A stretch of DNA of 25,197 nt from an uncultured Rhizobiaceae group bacterium (GCA_937944075.1 CALDZZ010000034.1:1-25197), one strand, 5' to 3'; numbered from the stretch's first letter, positions 1 to 7,611 are shown. Notes: a model not told the origin generated them from the sequence alone. Numbers and translations: made by a program.

Positions 1-181
1 CCAGGATTTTGCCATTGGGCAACATCGCCATTCCCCAAGGGTGATTGAGGCTGCTGGTTATGGTTTCAACACTGATTTGTGCTTTTTCTGTTTTGAACGT
101 TTTTTCAGCTTGCGAAGCCGTGGCTGAAAAGGTGAGTGATATCAACAGGGTTGCAACAGTGTGAACGCAAAGCTTGCGCAT
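1..181 (-). CDS. PQQ-dependent sugar (glucose/sorbosone) dehydrogenase-like protein, N-terminal fragment
   Basis: Only the first 60 codons are inside the window; the gene runs off the left edge. The start is the ATG whose complement is at 179-181, with GGAG about 5 bases upstream. Residues 1 to about 25 form a Sec signal peptide (Arg-Lys, a hydrophobic stretch, then an Ala-rich cleavage region), so the product is probably periplasmic. Soon after comes HPWGMAMLPNGKIL, which resembles the opening blade of soluble aldose sugar dehydrogenases / YliI-type beta-propellers (usual pattern PWG-x-x-FLPDG). Members oxidise sugars with PQQ, but many have no known substrate. The gene diverges from the PH-domain gene at 250, so the 68 bases between them hold both promoters. 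The family call is by motif only; another six-bladed beta-propeller is possible. Confidence 0.6.
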   Translation of the reverse strand, partial: MRKLCVHTVATLLISLTFSATASQAEKTFKTEKAQISVETITSSLNHPWGMAMLPNGKIL

Positions 182-249
182 GCGGGTCTCCTTGGATTAA
201 ACTTGAAATGCGAATACATTTTTTAGTATTCAAAGATATAGGGCAAGTG

Positions 250-774
250 ATGGAAGACACCAATCCCAATCTGATACTGGAATCTGACAGCGGCCTGATT
301 CTTGAAAAAAATGAGGCCAATGATCGGGGAATTCCGCTATATTACGCCCATTGGCGTATTTTTATTCCGAGTCTTGTTATCCTTATTGCCTATGCCTTCG
401 CCTGGGGGCTTTTGTCTATTACCAATAATAGTGACAGCAATCTTGCACGTTTGTTTATCGTCGTCATGTCGGTTTTTGTGCCTCTGTTGGCTGCCTATGC
501 CTTCCTGAAATACCAAACCATCCGGTTGCAGGTTAATGAAGACAGTCTTTATTGTCACCCAGGTTGGCCCAAGGACATGGCGACCGAAGTTCATTTTCCT
601 ATGATTGAAGAGGTTAATGTCAAACAGGGACTGACCGGGCGTATTTTTGGCGGTGGCAGTATTGTCTTGTTACTTGCCGACAATACGGAAATGGAAATTC
701 GTGCGCTTTCCTCACCGTTTGAGGCGCGCAAGGATATCATCAAACAAATGGCGCTTCATCAGATTCAGTCTTGA
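250..774 (+). CDS. Membrane protein with bacterial PH (bPH2/YdbS-like) domain
   Basis: Product of 174 aa from the ATG at 250. Longer in-frame starts exist (136, 208), but they give a polar, Cys-rich N-terminus and reach into the divergent gene; GGG lies about 7 bases before ATG 250. After a polar N-terminus there are two membrane segments (about residues 35-55 and 66-86, RIFIPSLVILIAYAFAWGLL and ARLFIVVMSVFVPLLAAYAF), then a soluble beta-rich domain with the pattern of bacterial PH domains: IRLQVNEDSLYC, a middle EEVNVKQGLTGRIFGGG, and a closing IRALSSPFEARKDIIKQM helix. This two-span plus PH layout is common in DUF304/bPH2 proteins, whose functions are mostly unknown (envelope stress or membrane-associated scaffolding have been proposed). 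It is followed by a hairpin at 795-833. Confidence 0.65.
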   Translation: MEDTNPNLILESDSGLILEKNEANDRGIPLYYAHWRIFIPSLVILIAYAFAWGLLSITNNSDSNLARLFIVVMSVFVPLLAAYAFLKYQTIRLQVNEDSLYCHPGWPKDMATEVHFPMIEEVNVKQGLTGRIFGGGSIVLLLADNTEMEIRALSSPFEARKDIIKQMALHQIQS

Positions 775-794
775 AACACTCTATGTATTTACGA

Positions 795-833
795 GCGATA
801 AGGGCAGTTGCCTCATGCGCTTGCCCTTATCGC
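795..833. terminator. Long perfect hairpin between convergent genes
   Basis: GCGATAAGGGCA at 795-806 pairs perfectly with TGCCCTTATCGC at 822-833 around a 15-base loop. It sits between the plus-strand PH gene (ends 774) and the minus-strand small ORF (ends 873), where a shared terminator would be expected. Neither strand has a clear T-run after the stem, so it is not a textbook intrinsic terminator; it may instead be a 3'-end stabilising hairpin. Confidence 0.45.
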
Positions 834-872
834 CCTAAGCCCTTGTCATGCAGGGGCTATTGAAACAACATT

Positions 873-1049
873 TCAAATGTTGGAATTACCTGAACCAAAC
901 ACAGTTTGAAAAGCAGCTACGCTCACACACAGGAATGCAATTGCTGTCACTGCAGAGATTATAAAAAGGTTGTGCCAGCGTTTTTTCAAACCTCTGGTGT
1001 AAACGGATTTCACCATCCAGATATTTCTGTCTTTTTGATTATTATGCAT
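873..1049 (-). CDS. Small single-span membrane protein, unknown
   Basis: A 58-aa ORF, recognised on the minus strand: ATG at 1049-1047 and TGA at 875-873. It has a good ribosome site, GAGGG, 6 bases before the start. The N-terminal half is polar and basic (MHNNQKDRNIW, then RGLKKRWHN), followed by one membrane segment at about residues 29-50 (FIISAVTAIAFLCVSVAAF) and a short polar tail ending SGNSNI. The positive-inside rule predicts an N-in orientation. I do not recognise the family. It diverges from the carboxypeptidase gene at 1315 and converges on the PH-domain gene. Support is the combination of the ribosome site, basic-then-hydrophobic layout and otherwise empty space; it could still be a chance ORF. 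Confidence 0.5.
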   Translation of the reverse strand: MHNNQKDRNIWMVKSVYTRGLKKRWHNLFIISAVTAIAFLCVSVAAFQTVFGSGNSNI

Positions 1050-1314
1050 GAATAGCCCTCAACTCAGCCTAAGCTATAGTCATATAAAACATTTGATGAT
1101 GATAGTTTGATGATTTTTAAGGCAGAGTTTCGGGCAAATCTGGTGTAATTCAGGGTCATCTCATGGCAGAAATGTGACTGAAAATTTCTTAAAATAGTCT
1201 CATTCGTGCTGAAAACCTTTGCCGGATAGGCTTTATTTGGGAGGTTATCAATTTTCCGAGCTGCACTGTTCTTTAGATTGATAATAACCCTAGTCGTCTT
1301 TTTATGGAGTTGAA
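1050..1314. other. Divergent intergenic region before the carboxypeptidase gene
   Basis: This 265-base AT-rich gap separates the minus-strand small ORF from the plus-strand carboxypeptidase gene and must hold promoters for both. I could not single out convincing -35/-10 pairs. An ORF that crosses it on the minus strand overlaps the carboxypeptidase start and lacks protein-like character. Nothing else is seen. Confidence 0.4.
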
Positions 1315-2808
1315 GTGCCCGATTTGAAGCGCTCATACAATCAACAGACATCCTTGTTGAAGTTGTTGATGACATCCATGCTTGCAGGAATGATTGGCCT
1401 GACAGGTGTTGTTTTCGCCCAAGAGAGTGATGATCTGGGTGAATTGCCGGTGCGCCCGCATCTGCTTGTTGATATGACCTCTGGTGATGTTCTTTCCCAT
1501 CACATGGCCTTTGATAAATGGGCGCCAGCTTCGCTTACAAAAATGATGACTGCCTATACGGTTTTCAAAATGATCGAGTTGCAAAGCATTTCCATGCAGT
1601 CTCCGGTTAGAATTTCAGAGGAAAGCTACAGCGAACCGCCATCGCGCATGGGCTTTCCAATCGGTACGGTGCTGAACATCGAAACTGCATTGAAAATTAT
1701 CATGGTGAAATCAGCCAATGATATCTCGGTTGCCCTGGCTGAGGCGGCTGCCGGGAGTGAAGAGAATTTTGTGGCTCTCATGAATGCTCATGCCCGCAGG
1801 CTTGGCATGAAGGGAAGCCGGTTTTCTAATCCCCACGGACTGCACGAGCCTGATCAGTTTACAACCGCAAGGGACATGGCCTTGCTAACGCTCAAGCTGA
1901 CTGAAGAGTTTCCCCAATACAGCGAGTTTTTCAACATACCTGCGCTTCGATTCGAAAACAGGCGCTTGCGGAATCACAATGCGCTGATGCGTTTGTTTGA
2001 CGGAACAAACGGAATGAAAACTGGATACGTTTGCGCTTCAGGTTTCAATGTTGCGGTACGAACGACACGAGATGACAAAACACTGGTTGCGATTGTCTTT
2101 GGTGGCAAATCAGGTTTGGCGCGCAACATCCGGGCTGCCCGCCTGTTACAAGAAGGCTTTGACAACCAATTACAAGCGGTTGGCAAGTTTGAAACTTTTC
2201 ATGATGGTGGTTTGTCTGAAAGACTGGGTGGCTCAATGCCACACGACATTACAAAGGATATTTGTATCTTCAAATATGCAGCTGATGGTGTTCCCATCAA
2301 GCGTCCGGAAGATGCACCGCGTGCTGAAGAGTTTGATGCCATTGATACGCGGATTGTTGTGCCAGAGGGCGGTTTTGCGAGCGTATCCCTTGAAACACCA
2401 CTCGCATTTGTACCAACCAAGAGACCAAGGTTGCCTACAGATGCCTATCTCCTGACGCGCAATACTTTTAACATCTCACCCAATGAAACGCAGAGTGCTG
2501 CCCTTGCGAATGGAGACGCTCCAGAAAGCGTTTCTACCGGTAATAATGATGCCAAGGTCAGGGTTTCAGATGCTGAAACGGATAATGCCGGGAATGAAGA
2601 GGCGAACAAACCTTTGACCAAAAAACAGTTGGCGGCAATTTATTTTGCACCGGTTAAAAACCTTCGCAAGGATGTAACCATTCAGCTTGGCGGAGGCATA
2701 GGCCCCAATCCCTATGGATTGAAACATACCAATGGCACCGTCTATCAAGCGCCGATTCCTGTGCCAATCAAGCGTCCACCACTTGATTTGAATTCGGTGA
2801 GCGAATAG
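1315..2808 (+). CDS. D-alanyl-D-alanine carboxypeptidase (penicillin-binding, peptidase S11)
   Basis: A 497-aa low-molecular-weight penicillin-binding protein that removes the terminal D-Ala from peptidoglycan stem peptides in the periplasm. The start is GTG at 1315 with GGAG 5 bases upstream. A signal peptide spans about residues 14-35 with cleavage after VVFA. All three S11 active-site motifs are visible: SLTK (Ser73 nucleophile, Lys76), SAN (133-135) and KTG (235-237). The catalytic domain ends near residue 285. The remaining 210 residues are longer than in a minimal DacA-type enzyme and low in complexity, with three copies of a VP(I/T)KRP motif at 326-331, 366-371 and 483-488; no C-terminal amphipathic anchor is obvious. 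The gene precedes the aminotransferase on the same strand with a 52-base gap. The activity call is sound; the role of the tail is unknown. Confidence 0.9.
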   Translation: MPDLKRSYNQQTSLLKLLMTSMLAGMIGLTGVVFAQESDDLGELPVRPHLLVDMTSGDVLSHHMAFDKWAPASLTKMMTAYTVFKMIELQSISMQSPVRISEESYSEPPSRMGFPIGTVLNIETALKIIMVKSANDISVALAEAAAGSEENFVALMNAHARRLGMKGSRFSNPHGLHEPDQFTTARDMALLTLKLTEEFPQYSEFFNIPALRFENRRLRNHNALMRLFDGTNGMKTGYVCASGFNVAVRTTRDDKTLVAIVFGGKSGLARNIRAARLLQEGFDNQLQAVGKFETFHDGGLSERLGGSMPHDITKDICIFKYAADGVPIKRPEDAPRAEEFDAIDTRIVVPEGGFASVSLETPLAFVPTKRPRLPTDAYLLTRNTFNISPNETQSAALANGDAPESVSTGNNDAKVRVSDAETDNAGNEEANKPLTKKQLAAIYFAPVKNLRKDVTIQLGGGIGPNPYGLKHTNGTVYQAPIPVPIKRPPLDLNSVSE

Positions 2809-2860
2809 AAGGTTTCTGTGGTCATTTTGACCGATTTCAAATCTTTATCGGAGTTTAATC

Positions 2861-4063
2861 ATGGGCATTGTCGCCAAAGGCCTTTCACGCGTGAAACCAT
2901 CAGCAACGATTGCAGTTTCACAAAAGGCCAGGGAACTAAGAGAGCAGGGACGTGATGTTATCGGATTGGGGGCAGGAGAGCCTGATTTTGATACGCCGGA
3001 TAACATCAAGAAAGCAGCGATTGAGGCGATAAACCGGGGTGAAACGAAATACACCGATGTGCCGGGCATCCTGCCACTGAGACAGGCCATTGCCGACAAG
3101 TTCAAGCGCGAGAACGGTCTTGACTATGACCCTTCCCAGGTCATTGCGACCACCGGTGGCAAGCAGGTTTTGTATAATGCGTTTGCAGCCACGCTTGACC
3201 CGGGCGACGAGGTCATTATTCCAGCGCCTTACTGGGTGAGTTATCCTGACATGGTTTTGCTGAATGGCGGAGAGCCGGTTTTTGTACAGGCGACTATTGA
3301 AAACAATTTCAAGATTACCGGTGAACAGCTCGAAGCAGCCATTACACCCAAGACCAAATGGTTCCTGTTTAACTCGCCCTCAAACCCTTCCGGTGCTGCT
3401 TACAGCCATGACGAGTTGAAAGCCCTTACCGATGTGTTGATGAAGCACCCGCATGTCTGGGTGCTGACCGATGACATGTATGAGCATCTTTGTTACGGCG
3501 ACTTTGAGTTTGTGACCCCTGTACAGGTGGAGCCAAAGCTTTATGACCGTACGCTCACCATGAATGGCCTGTCGAAGGCATATTCCATGACCGGCTGGCG
3601 TCTTGGCTATTGTGCAGGTCCAATCGAACTGATCAAGGCCATGAACCTAGTGCAGGGACAATCAACATCGGGAACATGCTCAATTACCCAATGGGCTGGT
3701 ATTGAGGCTTTGAACGGACCGCAGGAGTTTATTGGTGAACGCCGCAAGGAATTTGAGGCAAGACGTGATCTTGTTGTTTCAATGCTGAACCAGGCTGCAG
3801 GAATTGATTGCCCCAAGCCTGAAGGCGCGTTTTATGTATATCCTTCCTGTGCCAAGTTGATGGGCAAGAAAACAGAGTCCGGTAAAGTTTTGGAGACGGA
3901 TGAGGATTTTGTCACTGAATTGCTGGAAGCAGAAGGCGTTGCGGTCGTACACGGTTCTGCATTTGGCCTTGGACCAAACTTCCGTATTTCGTATGCAACT
4001 TCCACGCAAGCCTTGACTGAAGCCTGTGAACGTATTCAGCGCTTCTGTGCAAGTTTGAAATAA
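2861..4063 (+). CDS. aatA: Aspartate aminotransferase, class I (subgroup I-gamma type)
   Basis: A 400-aa cytoplasmic PLP enzyme that interconverts aspartate and 2-oxoglutarate with oxaloacetate and glutamate; many relatives also accept aromatic amino acids or prephenate. CGGAG lies 7 bases before ATG 2861. Family residues are all present: the N-terminal GLGAGEPDFDTP (36-47), Tyr-containing KYTDVPGI, NSPSNPSGA with Asn175, Asp204 and Tyr207, the Schiff-base lysine Lys239 in SKAYSMTGWRLGY, and Arg375 (NFRISYA), which binds the substrate alpha-carboxylate. Length and motifs match the rhizobial AatA group rather than the E. coli AspC (I-alpha) group. A strong terminator follows, and the gene may be read together with the carboxypeptidase gene upstream. 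The substrate range cannot be fixed from sequence. Confidence 0.88.
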   Translation: MGIVAKGLSRVKPSATIAVSQKARELREQGRDVIGLGAGEPDFDTPDNIKKAAIEAINRGETKYTDVPGILPLRQAIADKFKRENGLDYDPSQVIATTGGKQVLYNAFAATLDPGDEVIIPAPYWVSYPDMVLLNGGEPVFVQATIENNFKITGEQLEAAITPKTKWFLFNSPSNPSGAAYSHDELKALTDVLMKHPHVWVLTDDMYEHLCYGDFEFVTPVQVEPKLYDRTLTMNGLSKAYSMTGWRLGYCAGPIELIKAMNLVQGQSTSGTCSITQWAGIEALNGPQEFIGERRKEFEARRDLVVSMLNQAAGIDCPKPEGAFYVYPSCAKLMGKKTESGKVLETDEDFVTELLEAEGVAVVHGSAFGLGPNFRISYATSTQALTEACERIQRFCASLK

Positions 4064-4077
4064 CAGTAAAAGAATGA

Positions 4078-4131
4078 CCTGTTTCTCATCTTGCGATTAA
4101 CAATCAAAAGGTGAGAAACAGGACTTTATTT
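4078..4131 (+). terminator. Intrinsic terminator of the aminotransferase gene
   Basis: A 15-bp stem (CCTGTTTCTCATCTT at 4078-4092 with AAGGTGAGAAACAGG at 4108-4122, one G-U pair) closes a 15-base loop and is followed by the T-rich ACTTTATTT. It starts 14 bases after the aminotransferase stop codon. Confidence 0.75.
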
Positions 4132-4384
4132 ATAGCGCTCGTTTTGCAGTCTTTAATCCGATCAAGACCTCGATTTTTCGAATCACTGGAATGCTTCTCA
4201 ATTATTGAGTTGGTCTTGTTCAAACCGCAAAAGACATGTGTGCAAAAATGCCACGCTCATCCAAAATCTGGAAATTAACCATAAGTTTTGCAGAACAGGC
4301 ATTTAAACTGTGTTATGGCTTTTAAAAATGGCTTTTATGCACTATTAAAAGTTAACAACAATCAAGACTTACGGGTAGGCCAGT
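4132..4384 (+). promoter_or_regulatory. Upstream region of the exported protein gene, with a candidate promoter
   Basis: Together with the terminator this fills a 321-base gap. A possible promoter is TTGCAG (4288-4293), a 17-base spacer, and TGTTAT (4311-4316), giving a leader of about 60 bases. A 10-base direct repeat ATGGCTTTTA (4315-4324 and 4329-4338) lies in the predicted leader. Further upstream, 4160-4221 can fold into a branched structure, reported as a finding. All of this is by eye and the promoter is weak. Confidence 0.35.
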
Positions 4385-5305
4385 TTGAAGAATCTTATGA
4401 ACGCAACCAGTTGTGGACTTGGTTTTATTGCTTCAGCTTTAATTCCAGGTGTCGCATTGTCCGCTGATCTCCTCATTGATCCAACACCAGTTGCCCAGCA
4501 GCCTGCGCCAAACCAGCCCGCTGTTGCGGTTGATGCGGTAAACTTTGAACTCAGCATTTTGGGTGGCGCTTATCAGCGTAATGTACTGGGTACGGCTTCC
4601 AATGCCATGTTTACAGCTTCTGTAGCGTCACCAATTCCAAACTTCACAAATTTTGGCATACAGATTGATGGCGCTGCCGGCATTTACGATGGTGACTTTA
4701 CAAGTGCTGCTGCCGGTCTTCACATCTTCTATCGAAACGAGAGCGGTGTTCTTGGTATCTATGGTGACTGGGCCTATACCGACCCTGAGCATGGCGGCCG
4801 TGTTGGTGTTGAAATTTCATCCTATCATGACCGCTGGTCTGTGGATGCGCTGGTCGGCATTCAATTTGGTCAGCATTTTGAAACTGAATTCATCGATGAA
4901 GTTGACCTTTCCTACTATTACACAGATAACCTGCGCGTCTCTGTAGGGCATCGCCTTACTTCCCGTGGACATGTTGGCAATCTTTCTTTTGAGCACCTCC
5001 TGACAGATCAGGGTCTTGATGGCGTTAGTATCTTTGGTGAAATCGAAGCTGGCGAAGACAATTATGTTGGAGGTTTTGGTGGTATTCGTTACGCATTTGG
5101 TGGCAACACGACTACGCTGATTGACAGGGACCGTCGCTCCAATGTTCAAGTGCGCATTCCACGTAACCTGAGCAGTGTCACACAATGTGGTAATCTTGAT
5201 GTGCCAAGACCCGCTACATCCCTTCGTGCCGAACAGTCCAACCTGTGTGCTTCACAAGAAGATATTGATGCGGTTTCATCAGTTGGCATTTCAAAGCTGG
5301 ACTAA
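4385..5305 (+). CDS. Exported protein, possible outer-membrane beta-barrel, unknown function
   Basis: Product of 306 aa. The likely start is TTG at 4385, which supplies the Lys2 expected in a signal peptide; the ATG at 4397 would remove the only N-terminal positive charge. GGGTAGG lies just upstream of the TTG. The signal peptide covers about residues 1-27 with cleavage after ALS. Next comes a Pro/Gln/Ala-rich linker (PVAQQPAPNQPAVAV), then about 190 residues of alternating polar and hydrophobic short strands rich in Gly, Asn and aromatic residues (for example GGFGGIRYAFGG), as in small outer-membrane barrels. The tail has two cysteines (SVTQCG and SNLCAS) that might form a disulfide. It does not end in the usual C-terminal aromatic residue, so a periplasmic beta protein is an alternative. 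I do not recognise the family. Confidence 0.6.
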   Translation: MKNLMNATSCGLGFIASALIPGVALSADLLIDPTPVAQQPAPNQPAVAVDAVNFELSILGGAYQRNVLGTASNAMFTASVASPIPNFTNFGIQIDGAAGIYDGDFTSAAAGLHIFYRNESGVLGIYGDWAYTDPEHGGRVGVEISSYHDRWSVDALVGIQFGQHFETEFIDEVDLSYYYTDNLRVSVGHRLTSRGHVGNLSFEHLLTDQGLDGVSIFGEIEAGEDNYVGGFGGIRYAFGGNTTTLIDRDRRSNVQVRIPRNLSSVTQCGNLDVPRPATSLRAEQSNLCASQEDIDAVSSVGISKLD

Positions 5306-5390
5306 AAAATTCCACTGTTTCTGTTTTGATGGATTTATGGTCGGTTGAACGAAGCTTCTGACAGCTTTGTGAAATTCCTTTAATTGATTT

Positions 5391-5438
5391 TTGTCACGTT
5401 GCATCCATATCTTAGATATTGATATATCAATTATGGGG
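5391..5438 (+). promoter_or_regulatory. Candidate msrP promoter with 14-bp palindrome
   Basis: TTGTCA at 5391-5396 is a fair -35; TAGATA at 5413-5418 is a weak -10 at 16 bases spacing. Directly after it is a perfect palindrome ATTGATATATCAAT at 5418-5431, then GGGG at 5435-5438 as the ribosome site. The palindrome overlaps the expected transcription start and could be a repressor site. The gap has no visible terminator for the gene upstream. Confidence 0.35.
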
Positions 5439-5440
5439 TC

Positions 5441-6424
5441 ATGCGTGTGACTAAAAGAAATTTCATTAAACCTACCTGGGCAGTTACAGAAGCCAAGGCT
5501 ACTTCAGAAGATGTCTTTCTAAATCGCAGGGAGATAATCAAGGGTCTTGGAATGGGTGGCTTGCTGGCTGCTACCGGCATGACCTATGCGAGCCATCATG
5601 CACATGCTGCTGAAGACCCAAGTGCCGGGTTATACAAGGACATAAAGCGCAATGAGAAATACAAGCTTGATCGTCCGATTACGCCAGAGCGTTTGAACCT
5701 GACTTACAATAATTTCTACGAGTTTGGTTCCCACAAGCAAATTCATCAGGCTGCACAAGCCCTGAAGGTTCGTCCCTGGGAAATACTGATCGATGGAGAG
5801 ATCGAAAAGCCGATGACCATTGGTATTGATGATCTATTGAAAAAAATGCCTCTGGAGGAACGACTTTATCGCCATCGTTGCGTAGAGGCCTGGTCAATGA
5901 CGGTTCCATGGTCCGGGTTTGAATTGTCCGAGCTGATTAAACTTGCAAAGCCCAAGAATGATGCAAAATACATCCGTTTCGAAACGTTTGAAGACAAATC
6001 CATTGCTCCGGGACAAAAACAGTTCTGGTATCCGTGGCCTTATGTCGAAGGCATTACCATGGAAGAGGCCATGAACGAGATGACCTTCATGGTCACAGGT
6101 GCTTATGGAAAACCGGTTCCAAAACAAATGGGTGCGCCCCTTCGATTGGCCTTGCCGTGGAAGTATGGTTTCAAGCATATCAAATCGATCAAGAAAATCA
6201 GTTTCACAAAAGAACGTCCTGTCAGCTTCTGGGAAGAGCTGGGCCCCAAGGAATATGGTTTCTGGGCAAATGTTAATCCGGAGGTCGATCATCCGCGTTG
6301 GACGCAGGCTACAGAGCGTGATCTTGAGACTGGTGAACGTATCCCGACAAAGCTGTTTAATGGTTATGAAGAGCAGGTTGCCCATCTTTACAAGGATTTG
6401 CAGGGCGAAGCTTTATACAAGTGA
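5441..6424 (+). CDS. msrP: Protein-methionine-sulfoxide reductase catalytic subunit MsrP (YedY)
   Basis: A 327-aa molybdopterin enzyme that reduces methionine sulfoxide in periplasmic proteins. The N-terminus is a Tat signal: NRREIIKGLGMGG (twin Arg29-Arg30) followed by a hydrophobic stretch and a cut near HAHA. Other family marks are the long N-terminal extension, YNNFYEFG, the Mo-ligand Cys147 in HRCVEAWSM, the pterin-binding GAYGKPVPKQMGAPLRL, and the C-terminal ERPVSFWEELGPKEYGFWANVNPEVDHPRW, all typical of the YedY group of sulfite-oxidase-like enzymes. ATG at 5441 is only 2 bases from GGGG; the GTG at 5447 is better spaced and may be the true start. The membrane haem partner MsrQ normally follows msrP, but the next gene here is on the opposite strand and unrelated. 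Confidence 0.92.
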   Translation: MRVTKRNFIKPTWAVTEAKATSEDVFLNRREIIKGLGMGGLLAATGMTYASHHAHAAEDPSAGLYKDIKRNEKYKLDRPITPERLNLTYNNFYEFGSHKQIHQAAQALKVRPWEILIDGEIEKPMTIGIDDLLKKMPLEERLYRHRCVEAWSMTVPWSGFELSELIKLAKPKNDAKYIRFETFEDKSIAPGQKQFWYPWPYVEGITMEEAMNEMTFMVTGAYGKPVPKQMGAPLRLALPWKYGFKHIKSIKKISFTKERPVSFWEELGPKEYGFWANVNPEVDHPRWTQATERDLETGERIPTKLFNGYEEQVAHLYKDLQGEALYK

Positions 6425-6432
6425 TTTTGGTC

Positions 6433-6463
6433 AAAAAAAGCCGGGCTTGAATAAAAGCCCGGC
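6433..6463 (-). terminator. Intrinsic terminator facing leftward
   Basis: GCCGGGCTT (6440-6448) pairs perfectly with AAGCCCGGC (6455-6463) around a 6-base loop. Read on the minus strand the stem is followed by seven T (6439-6433), so it should end transcription coming from the ornithine cyclodeaminase-family operon. It lies only 9 bases after the msrP stop, and on the plus strand it has the stem but no T-run, so it may also mark the msrP 3' end. Confidence 0.8.
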
Positions 6464-6657
6464 AAAGTCTTCTGAAGGATATGCCTTCATGGGTAACAGA
6501 AGGATTTGCCAGTTTGTCGGGAGGAGAATAACAAACCGAATCGCTTTCCGTTAATTTAAATAGTGGGGCGAAAACCCTTAAAATAAAATAAGAACCCGAA
6601 AAATTCTCAATATTTGATGTTTTTAGGCCTTATAGTCAGGCTTTTGTTGTATTTATA
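6464..6657. other. AT-rich gap between msrP and the convergent operon
   Basis: This would be the 3' untranslated part of the leftward operon. It has a small plus-strand hairpin GCCT/AGGC at 6627-6641 followed by TTTT, too short to call a terminator with confidence, and a GGGAGGAG at 6519-6526 that has no start codon after it. No gene is seen. Confidence 0.4.
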
Positions 6658-7608
6658 TCACGTTTTTGTGTTTTTCTTACTATACGTAATTTTCTCGATT
6701 GTCCGATAAATTTCCAGACTGGTCATAAGATCCAGGTGTGCTCCACCACCATTCTTGAACAGTGTTATGGCTTTTTCAGAGCTTCTTTTTGCAGTGCTAG
6801 TGCATAGGTCATAGAAATCGCCCAGCACATCATGCTTTTCAATTGTACCTTGTTGAATTGGAATTTCTATTTCACCAATGTGTTTGAAAGTGGTTTCGCG
6901 TGAATCGACGAAGAGTTCTGCCTTGGTGATGAGAGTGTCGTCAGCCTCGCGCATGTTGGGCTTGAATGCACCAATCAGATCCAGGTGAGTGCCTTCCTTT
7001 ATCCATTCACCTTTGATTATAGGCTCAATTGCCATGGTCGCACTGGTGATGATGTCCGCTTGTCCGCAAGCCTCTGCAAGGTCTGTTGCAACTGTCACAT
7101 TTGGCAATTTTGGGGAAAACTGAGTGGCAAGTTCTTCTGCCCTTTTTGGGGTTCTATTGTATATGACGAATTCTTCGATAGATGGAAAGATCTCGTGGTA
7201 GGCGTCCAGAATTGAGGCTGCGACAGTTCCTGCACCAATCATCAAATGTTTTTTCGGGTTGGGGTTGGCCAGAAGTTTTGCACCCAGCACGCTATCGCCT
7301 GCTGTCTTCCACTTGGTAACCAGAATGCCATCAATGACTGCTTTCAGACTTCCGTTTTCACCGTCAAAAACAAGCACGCCGCCCTGAATTGAGGGCAGGC
7401 TTTTGTTTTCGGGAAAAACACTCATGGATTTCATTGCCATGCCAAGACCCTTGATCCATGCACCGCGACTCAACAGGGCGTTGGGTGCTTCCTGCAAAAG
7501 CAGGTCACCAATTTCCGCCCTGGGTAAAAGATGCCCCTCATGAATGGCTTTGGTGATTGCAGTCCACGTCAGGTGCGGGTCTGCCTGCGAGAATGAAATA
7601 GTTTGCAT
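6658..7608 (-). CDS. Ornithine cyclodeaminase / mu-crystallin family protein
   Basis: Product of 316 aa, last gene of the trxB-lsrB operon, beginning 3 bases after the lsrB stop. The family comprises NAD(P)-binding enzymes: ornithine cyclodeaminase, alanine or pyrroline-2-carboxylate/ketimine reductases and others. Visible family marks are GLGMAMKSM (Lys60, matching the substrate-binding lysine), the segment KWKTAGDSVLGAKLLA, the Rossmann loop MIGAGTVAAS (about 123-132), an acidic NRTPKRAEEL cofactor-binding strand end, and DLIGAFKPNMREAD. Where family members usually have an Arg in RTA, this one has Lys101 (WKTA), so the reaction may not be ornithine cyclisation. Imino-acid reduction in proline or hydroxyproline metabolism is an alternative. 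The tie to lsrB suggests shared control, but the substrate is unknown. A strong terminator lies about 200 bases downstream. Confidence 0.8.
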   Translation of the reverse strand: MQTISFSQADPHLTWTAITKAIHEGHLLPRAEIGDLLLQEAPNALLSRGAWIKGLGMAMKSMSVFPENKSLPSIQGGVLVFDGENGSLKAVIDGILVTKWKTAGDSVLGAKLLANPNPKKHLMIGAGTVAASILDAYHEIFPSIEEFVIYNRTPKRAEELATQFSPKLPNVTVATDLAEACGQADIITSATMAIEPIIKGEWIKEGTHLDLIGAFKPNMREADDTLITKAELFVDSRETTFKHIGEIEIPIQQGTIEKHDVLGDFYDLCTSTAKRSSEKAITLFKNGGGAHLDLMTSLEIYRTIEKITYSKKNTKT

Positions 7609-7611
7609 GGT

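Noticed and set aside
6481..6531. 16-codon ORF after msrP with GAAGG before it
   Set aside because: Too short to support, and its position just after the terminator stem makes chance likely.
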